A model generated the notes under the pieces. That model had not been told where the DNA came from. It searched no databases and was given only the letters and a program-made list of their open reading frames with translations. Positions 6,279-9,649 of a DNA stretch of 9,649 nucleotides are shown in pieces. Every line of letters starts with the position of its first letter. Position 1 is the stretch's first letter. The DNA is from Chloroflexota bacterium (GTDB taxonomy: Bacteria; Chloroflexota; UBA6077), in assembly GCA_021786215.1 (NCBI GenBank), contig JAJYNT010000062.1, positions 1 through 9,649 on the forward strand. Direction: 5' to 3'. Position numbers and translations under genes: made by a program.

Positions 6279-7271
6279 ATGGATCTGAACGTTCTCTGGT
6301 TCGCCCTGATCTCGGTGCTGTTCATCGGTTTCTTCTTCCTGGAGGGCTTCGATTACGGTGTCGGCATGCTGCTGCCCTTCCTGGCTAGGAACGACGGTGA
6401 CCGCAGGGTGGTCATCAACTCCATCGGCCCCTTCTGGGACGGCAACGAGGTGTGGCTACTGACGGCGGGCGGGGCGATGTTCGCCGCCTTCCCTCACTGG
6501 TATGCCACCCTCTTCAGTGGATTCTACCTGGCACTGGTGCTGATGCTGTTCGCCCTGATCCTGCGCGTGGTGGCCTTCGAGTTCCGCAGCAAGGACGATA
6601 ACCCCACCTGGCGCAGCTTCTGGGATTGGATGATCTTCGCCGGCAGTTTCGTACCGGCGCTCCTCTGGGGTGTGGCCGTCGGAAACCTGATGGCCGGCGT
6701 GCCCATCGATGGGAAGATGAACTACGTGGGAGGGTTCTGGAACCTGCTGAACCCCTATGCCCTGCTGGGTGGTCTGGCCTTCGTTTCTCTCTTCCTTCTG
6801 CATGGAGCCCTATTCCTGAGCATCAAGACCAGGGAAGGGGTGATGCGCCAGGCCAGGCAGGCATCTTCCCGATTGTGGTTGCCGACGGTGGTCCTCGTGG
6901 TGGCCTTTGTCGTCGCCAGCTACTTCGCCACCGATCTCTTCACCAGGGCGATGCTGAACCCCATCCCCCTCGCGCTGTTGGCGGCGATAGCTCTCCTGCT
7001 GGCCGGTGTCGTACAGAGAGCCGGTCGCGACGGCTGGGCCTTCATCGGGACCGGTCTCACCATCGCCCTGGCAACGATGATGCTGTTTGTGGGGCTGTTC
7101 CCGCGTGTGATGATCTCTACCCTGGACCCACGTTGGAGCTTGACGATTTATAACGCCTCCTCCAGCAGCTACACCCTGCAGGTCATGAGCATCGTCGCGG
7201 CGATATTCGTGCCGATCGTTCTGCTATATCAGGGTTGGAGCTACTGGGTATTCCGAGAGCGGGTGGGATAG
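6279..7271 (+). CDS. cydB: Cytochrome bd oxidase subunit II
   Basis: The 330-aa, largely hydrophobic protein, with about eight or nine membrane segments, is the haem-free partner of CydA in the bd oxidase. It opens with LWFALISVLFIGFFFLEGFDYGVGMLLPFLA and contains the hallmark GPFWDGNEVWLLTAGGAMFAAFP (residues about 50-72), then LILRVVAFEFR and WD...FAGSFVPALLWGVAVGNL, all conserved in CydB. GGAGG (6267-6271) lies 7 bp before ATG 6279. The gene is 16 bp after cydA and 23 bp before the cydDC fusion, so it is clearly in the same operon. I see no small CydX/CydS-like ORF in the short gaps around it. Confidence 0.96.
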   Translation: MDLNVLWFALISVLFIGFFFLEGFDYGVGMLLPFLARNDGDRRVVINSIGPFWDGNEVWLLTAGGAMFAAFPHWYATLFSGFYLALVLMLFALILRVVAFEFRSKDDNPTWRSFWDWMIFAGSFVPALLWGVAVGNLMAGVPIDGKMNYVGGFWNLLNPYALLGGLAFVSLFLLHGALFLSIKTREGVMRQARQASSRLWLPTVVLVVAFVVASYFATDLFTRAMLNPIPLALLAAIALLLAGVVQRAGRDGWAFIGTGLTIALATMMLFVGLFPRVMISTLDPRWSLTIYNASSSSYTLQVMSIVAAIFVPIVLLYQGWSYWVFRERVG

Positions 7272-7294
7272 ACAGGTTCGGGGAAACGCGCCCC

Positions 7295-9649
7295 ATGAAC
7301 ATAGATCGTCGACTGCTCAAAGAAGCTGGCGTGGTGCGCCTCTACCTGGCGGCAACTATCGGCCTGGGGTTCCTGGCCGGGTTAGCCACGCTGTTGCAGG
7401 CCCTCTACCTGAGTCGGATTACGGCTCAGCTTTTTCTGGAAGGCTACTCCTTCGAGCAGGTGAAGGCGCTTCTGGCTCTCCTGCTGCTGGTGATAGTGGC
7501 TCGGGCAGCCCTGGTCGGGGCTCGAGAGATCGCCGCCAACCGGGTCGCGTGCCGGATCAAGCAACGGCTGCGAGAGCGGCTGTTCGACCACATCCTCGCG
7601 TTGGGGCCTGCCTTTGCGTCTGGCGAGCGGACCGGGGAGCTGTCCAGCACACTGCAGGAGGGCATCGAGTCGCTGGAGGGCTACTTTGGCCAGTATCTAC
7701 CAAGCCTCGCCCTGGCGGTCCTGGTGCCGTTCACGATCCTGCTGTTCGTCTTCCCCCTGGATCCGGTCTCGGGGCTGGTGTTCCTGCTGACCGCGCCACT
7801 CATCCCGATCTTCATGATCCTGATCGGGCAGAGGGCAGAGACCCTCACTCGGCGGCAGTGGGAGAGTCTCAGTCTGATGAGCGCCCACTTCCTGGACGTA
7901 CTCCAGGGGATGACGACCCTCAAGCTGTTCGGGCGAAGCCGAGCACAAGTGGAGATTCTCGCCCGGATCAGCGATCGCTTTCGCACCACCACCCTCGCGG
8001 TTCTACGGGTGGCATTCCTCTCGGCGCTAACTCTGGAGCTGCTCTCCACCCTGAGCACAGCGATCGTGGCTGTGGAGGTGGGACTGCGACTATTGTATGG
8101 CAGCATCTCGTTCGAGCATGCTTTCTTCATCCTGATCGTCGCCCCGGAGTTCTACCTGCCGCTTCGAAACCTGGGGAGCGGTTTCCATGCGGGAATCTCC
8201 GGGGGAGCGGCCGCCCGCCGCATCTTCGAGATCCTGAAGGTGCGCGACGGGGAGATGGGGGGACGGGGAGACGGGGCAAGTGATGACTTGCCCCGTCTCC
8301 CCGTCCCCCCATCTCCCTACATCAGCTTCGAGAACGTGGAACTGGCCTACGACGGCGGCGAACGGCCCGCGCTGAAAGGGGTCAGCTTTGAGATCGCCCG
8401 AGGCGAGCAGGTGGTACTGGCAGGACCCAGCGGCGCGGGCAAGAGCAGCATAGCCCTCCTCCTGTTGGGCTTCCTCCAGCCGGATCATGGACGAGTCCTG
8501 GTGGAAGGCAGACCGCTGAGCTATCTGGGGTTAGAGGAGTGGCGCCGGCAGGTGGCCTGGGTGCCGCAGCATCCCCACCTGTTCCACGGGTCGGTGGCCG
8601 ACAACCTTCGGCTGGCACGCCCCGAGGCTACGCCCGAGCAGTTGATTCGAGCCGCTCGGCTGGCCGGCGCCCACGACTTCATCGAGAAGCTGCCCCTGGG
8701 TTACGACACGGTGATCGGAGAGCGGGCAGAGCGGCTGAGCGGGGGCCAAGCTCAACTCCTTGCCATCACCCGGGCGTTCCTGAAGGATGCCCCGTTTCTC
8801 ATCCTGGACGAGGCGGCATCCCACCTGGATCCGAAGCTGGCAAGCCAACTTCAGGACACCATCGACAGGCTGATGGAAGGGCGCACGGTGCTTGCCATCA
8901 GCCACGATCCGATAGCAGCCCGCGGGGCAGACCGGGTCCTGCTGTTGGAGCGGGGCCGGTTGGTGGAGACTCGCGCATCCGTAGGGCGGGGGTTTGTCCC
9001 CCTCCGCCGGGCAACCGAAGGCGTCGACAATGTAGGGAGGGGCCCTGTGCCCCTCCGCCAGGCGACTGGGCGACGAGCACCGGTCGGCGGCGCACAGGGC
9101 ACCGCGCTACAGCGCGAGACCGCGGAGTCGCGCACTGGGTCGTTACTACAAAGCGTCCGCACCCTCCTGCGCATTCTCAAGTTAGCGGCCCCTTTCAAGG
9201 GATGGATGGCGCTGGCCGGGCTGCTCGGTTTCGCGACCATAGGCAGCGCCATCGGACTGATGTCCACCGCCGCCTTCTTGATCGCCAGCGCCGCGCTTCA
9301 TCCCTCCGTGGCGGATCTGGCTGTAGCTATCGTGGGGGTGCGCTTCTTCGGCCTGGCCAGGGGTTTGTTCCGTTACCTGGAGCGCTACCTTTCTCATAGC
9401 GTGACCTTCCGTCTCCTCGCCCGACTGCGGGTCTGGTTCTATCAGGCCGTGGAACCCTGGTCACCGGCCTGGCTCATCGAGCAGCGGAGCGGCGACCTGC
9501 TGAACCGGATCGTGTCAGACGTGGACACCCTCCAGCACTTCTACGTTCGCGTCATCTCTCCGCCCATGGTAGCTCTGGTGATCGGGGTGACGATGTGGCT
9601 ATTCATGAGCAGCTTCGACGTTTCACTGGCGCTGGTCCTGACGCTCTTC
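7295..9649 (+). CDS. cydDC: Fused CydD-CydC thiol ABC exporter needed for bd oxidase assembly (3' end outside the window)
   Basis: One uninterrupted frame of 785 codons runs from ATG 7295 to the window edge. Residues about 1-318 are a CydD-type six-helix membrane domain. The ATPase follows: Walker A GPSGAGKSS (377-385), Q-loop VPQHPHLF, signature LSGGQ (481-485), Walker B FLILDEAAS (D505, E506) and switch H537. After a linker (about 563-613) a second membrane domain begins with clear CydC features (GLMSTAAFLIASAALHP, VRFFGLARGLFRYLERYLSH, SGDLLNRIVSDVDTLQHFYVR). CydDC exports cysteine/glutathione to the periplasmic side and is needed for bd haem assembly. E. coli has two genes; fusions are known, for example in Streptomyces. 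Both interdomain linkers are made of palindromic repeat DNA (separate entries). The ribosome site is weak (GGGGA, 7280-7284), so coupling to cydB is likely. Confidence 0.93.
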   Translation, partial: MNIDRRLLKEAGVVRLYLAATIGLGFLAGLATLLQALYLSRITAQLFLEGYSFEQVKALLALLLLVIVARAALVGAREIAANRVACRIKQRLRERLFDHILALGPAFASGERTGELSSTLQEGIESLEGYFGQYLPSLALAVLVPFTILLFVFPLDPVSGLVFLLTAPLIPIFMILIGQRAETLTRRQWESLSLMSAHFLDVLQGMTTLKLFGRSRAQVEILARISDRFRTTTLAVLRVAFLSALTLELLSTLSTAIVAVEVGLRLLYGSISFEHAFFILIVAPEFYLPLRNLGSGFHAGISGGAAARRIFEILKVRDGEMGGRGDGASDDLPRLPVPPSPYISFENVELAYDGGERPALKGVSFEIARGEQVVLAGPSGAGKSSIALLLLGFLQPDHGRVLVEGRPLSYLGLEEWRRQVAWVPQHPHLFHGSVADNLRLARPEATPEQLIRAARLAGAHDFIEKLPLGYDTVIGERAERLSGGQAQLLAITRAFLKDAPFLILDEAASHLDPKLASQLQDTIDRLMEGRTVLAISHDPIAARGADRVLLLERGRLVETRASVGRGFVPLRRATEGVDNVGRGPVPLRQATGRRAPVGGAQGTALQRETAESRTGSLLQSVRTLLRILKLAAPFKGWMALAGLLGFATIGSAIGLMSTAAFLIASAALHPSVADLAVAIVGVRFFGLARGLFRYLERYLSHSVTFRLLARLRVWFYQAVEPWSPAWLIEQRSGDLLNRIVSDVDTLQHFYVRVISPPMVALVIGVTMWLFMSSFDVSLALVLTLF
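8250..8317. repeat. Perfect 31-bp inverted repeat with a 6-nt loop, translated within cydDC
   Basis: The arms 8250-8280 and 8287-8317 are exact reverse complements around TGATGA (8281-8286). They consist of G-rich units such as GGGAGATGGGGGGACGGGG. The left arm encodes a Gly/Arg/Asp-rich run (GEMGGRGDG) and the right arm a Pro-rich run (LPRLPVPPSP). They fall at residues about 319-341, between the CydD membrane domain (ending RIFEILKV) and the ATPase domain (beginning YISFENVELAYDGG). This position tolerates variable linkers. The frame is kept and no stop is read, although the loop contains TGATGA in another frame. It is probably an inserted repeat element. Confidence 0.95.
8981..9111. repeat. 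Two related palindromic repeat units forming the CydD-CydC linker
   Basis: Unit A (8981-9016) and unit B (9032-9067) match at 28 of 36 positions and are offset by 51 bp, a multiple of three, so they encode related peptides VGRGFVPLRRAT and VGRGPVPLRQAT. Unit B is the left end of an 81-bp palindromic element (9031-9111), bounded by TGTAG and CTACA, with 20-nt terminal arms (9031-9050 and 9092-9111) pairing at 17 positions, including GCCCTGTGC/GCACAGGGC. It also has an inner perfect hairpin, GGAGGGGC (9036-9043) with GCCCCTCC (9049-9056). The element joins the end of the CydD ATPase domain to the CydC membrane domain without breaking the frame. Confidence 0.85.

Noticed and set aside
7280..7294. 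GGGG...CCCC hairpin hiding the cydDC ribosome site
   Set aside because: The 4-bp arms are too short in GC-rich DNA to claim a regulatory structure.
8981..9111. CRISPR array
   Set aside because: There are only two diverged units with a 15-bp gap, they are translated in frame, and the structure is palindromic throughout.

Overview
The window is high-GC bacterial chromosome. A housekeeping and oxidative-stress/respiration block runs on the + strand and is interrupted near the left end by a lower-GC minus-strand patch of restriction-modification (R-M) type genes in poor condition. I favour a member of Chloroflexota (Thermomicrobia-like). The reasons are a ClpC-type unfoldase, a PerR-type regulator next to a peroxiredoxin, a short-Q-loop CydA, a CydD-CydC fusion, and palindromic GC-rich repeats (TGTAG...CTACA and GGGGAGACGGGG-like) that I associate from memory with that phylum. 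This is an inference; Actinomycetota or another deep-branching thermophile is not excluded.

Layout: 1-324 is the 3' end of a clpC-like gene, closed by a strong intrinsic terminator (344-374). About 390-3352 is a minus-strand patch. Read in its own direction it holds a possible 45-aa ORF, a broken DNA methyltransferase start (frameshift at 3127, in-frame TGA at 2928-2926), a 680-aa TaqI/Eco57I-like N6-adenine methyltransferase whose usual N-terminal motif falls between that TGA and the first start codon, and a short ORF that looks like the N-terminal piece of a longer restriction-associated protein. The patch looks like a decaying or deletion-fused R-M cassette.

From 3505 to the right edge everything is on the + strand: a typical 2-Cys peroxiredoxin (AhpC/Prx1 type), a PerR-like Fur-family repressor, cydA, cydB and a fused cydDC that runs off the window. 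prx and perR each have a near-consensus sigma70-type promoter with a 17-bp spacer, and both promoters carry the same 13-bp motif (AATAGTTACTATT or AGTAGTTATTATT) at the same offset after the -10. This is the best candidate for the PerR operator and suggests autoregulation plus joint control. cydA follows perR by 65 bp with no visible promoter, so the bd oxidase and its assembly transporter may be read from the perR promoter. The logic would be a peroxide sensor controlling a peroxide-reducing enzyme and a peroxide-tolerant terminal oxidase.

The most unusual DNA is inside cydDC. A perfect 31-bp inverted repeat with a 6-nt loop (8250-8317) is translated in frame as the linker between the CydD membrane and ATPase domains. 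A second palindromic repeat block (8981-9111) is translated in frame as the linker joining CydD to CydC. Intergenic-type repeat DNA therefore appears to have been absorbed into coding sequence twice in one gene, and the second case sits exactly at the fusion joint.
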